DNA from: Bacillus pumilus
GTDB lineage: Bacteria > Bacillota > Bacilli > Bacillales > Bacillaceae
Length of the DNA: 64,000 nt
Reading direction: 5' to 3'
Assembly: GCF_009937765.1 (NCBI RefSeq)
Contig: NZ_CP047089.1
Location: forward strand, 3,284,272-3,348,271
Under the pieces are notes generated by a model. The model was given only the letters and a program-made list of their open reading frames with translations, had not been told where the DNA came from and did not search any database. Made by a program: the position numbers and the translations under genes. Of the stretch, positions 63,943 through 64,000 are shown piece by piece (position 1 is the first letter of the stretch; every line of letters starts with the position of its first letter).

Positions 63943-64000
63943 GTGCCTTTTTATGTAGATAAATCATGACTGGTCTCTTCCTCTTGAATACGTATAAAAT

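Noticed and set aside
63943..64000. Possible gene or promoter at the right edge
   Set aside because: Only 58 bases; TTGAATACGTATAAAAT looks promoter-like but nothing can be assigned without the following sequence.

Overview
The window is chromosomal DNA of a low-GC Firmicute. Gene order, protein lengths and protein sequences match Bacillus subtilis almost gene for gene, but with enough divergence to point to a relative, most likely of the B. pumilus group (species is inference). It holds about 70 protein genes, eight tRNA genes (one truncated), one 5S rRNA gene, one disrupted small gene and many recognisable expression signals. No prophage, insertion sequence, CRISPR array or biosynthetic cluster is visible.

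Left part (1-10210). The menaquinone genes menF-menD-menH-menB-menE-menC run on the minus strand (menC is cut by the window edge). They are followed on the plus strand by menA, a DksA/TraR-like yteA and a TspO/MBR gene. Then comes a minus-strand tRNA block (Glu, Ser, Asn, Ile, Gly, His, Phe, part of Asp in plus coordinates). It equals the distal end of the B. subtilis trnB cluster, which sits near the men genes in that species.

Junction (about 10210). The tRNA block stops inside tRNA-Asp. Without any rRNA operon, a plus-strand 5S rRNA and the ctsR operon follow. In B. subtilis the 5S-ctsR arrangement belongs to rrnW near the origin, about 1 Mb away from men/trnB. The join therefore looks like an assembly chimera at collapsed rRNA/tRNA repeats, or else an unusual rearrangement. 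It is the main structural anomaly here.

Right part (10219-64000), all plus strand. First come the stress operon ctsR-mcsA-mcsB-clpC with radA, disA and yacL, then ispD-ispF, gltX, a Cys T-box, cysE-cysS-mrnC-rlmB-rae1, sigH and rpmGB-secE-nusG. These are followed by rplKAJL, ybxB, rpoBC, rplGB-rpsL-rpsG-fusA-tuf and ybaC. The S10-spc-alpha ribosomal superoperon (rpsJ to rplQ) follows, containing secY, adk, map, infA and rpoA. The window ends with ecfA1-ecfA2-ecfT, truA, rplM and rpsI. The region supplies the core transcription and translation machinery, protein export, protein quality control through McsB arginine phosphorylation and ClpC, c-di-AMP synthesis and energy-coupled vitamin uptake.

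The most useful observations beyond the gene list are: (1) the trnB/5S junction; (2) a KOW-type gene (ybzG position) between map and infA, broken by a one-base change in an A6 run and lacking a usable start; (3) an intrinsic terminator inside the men operon; (4) a hairpin between the Shine-Dalgarno sequence and the start of nusG; (5) several inverted repeats placed on promoters or leaders of rplJ, rplGB, rpoB, tuf and menF. All functional statements rest on family recognition by eye; no database search was run.
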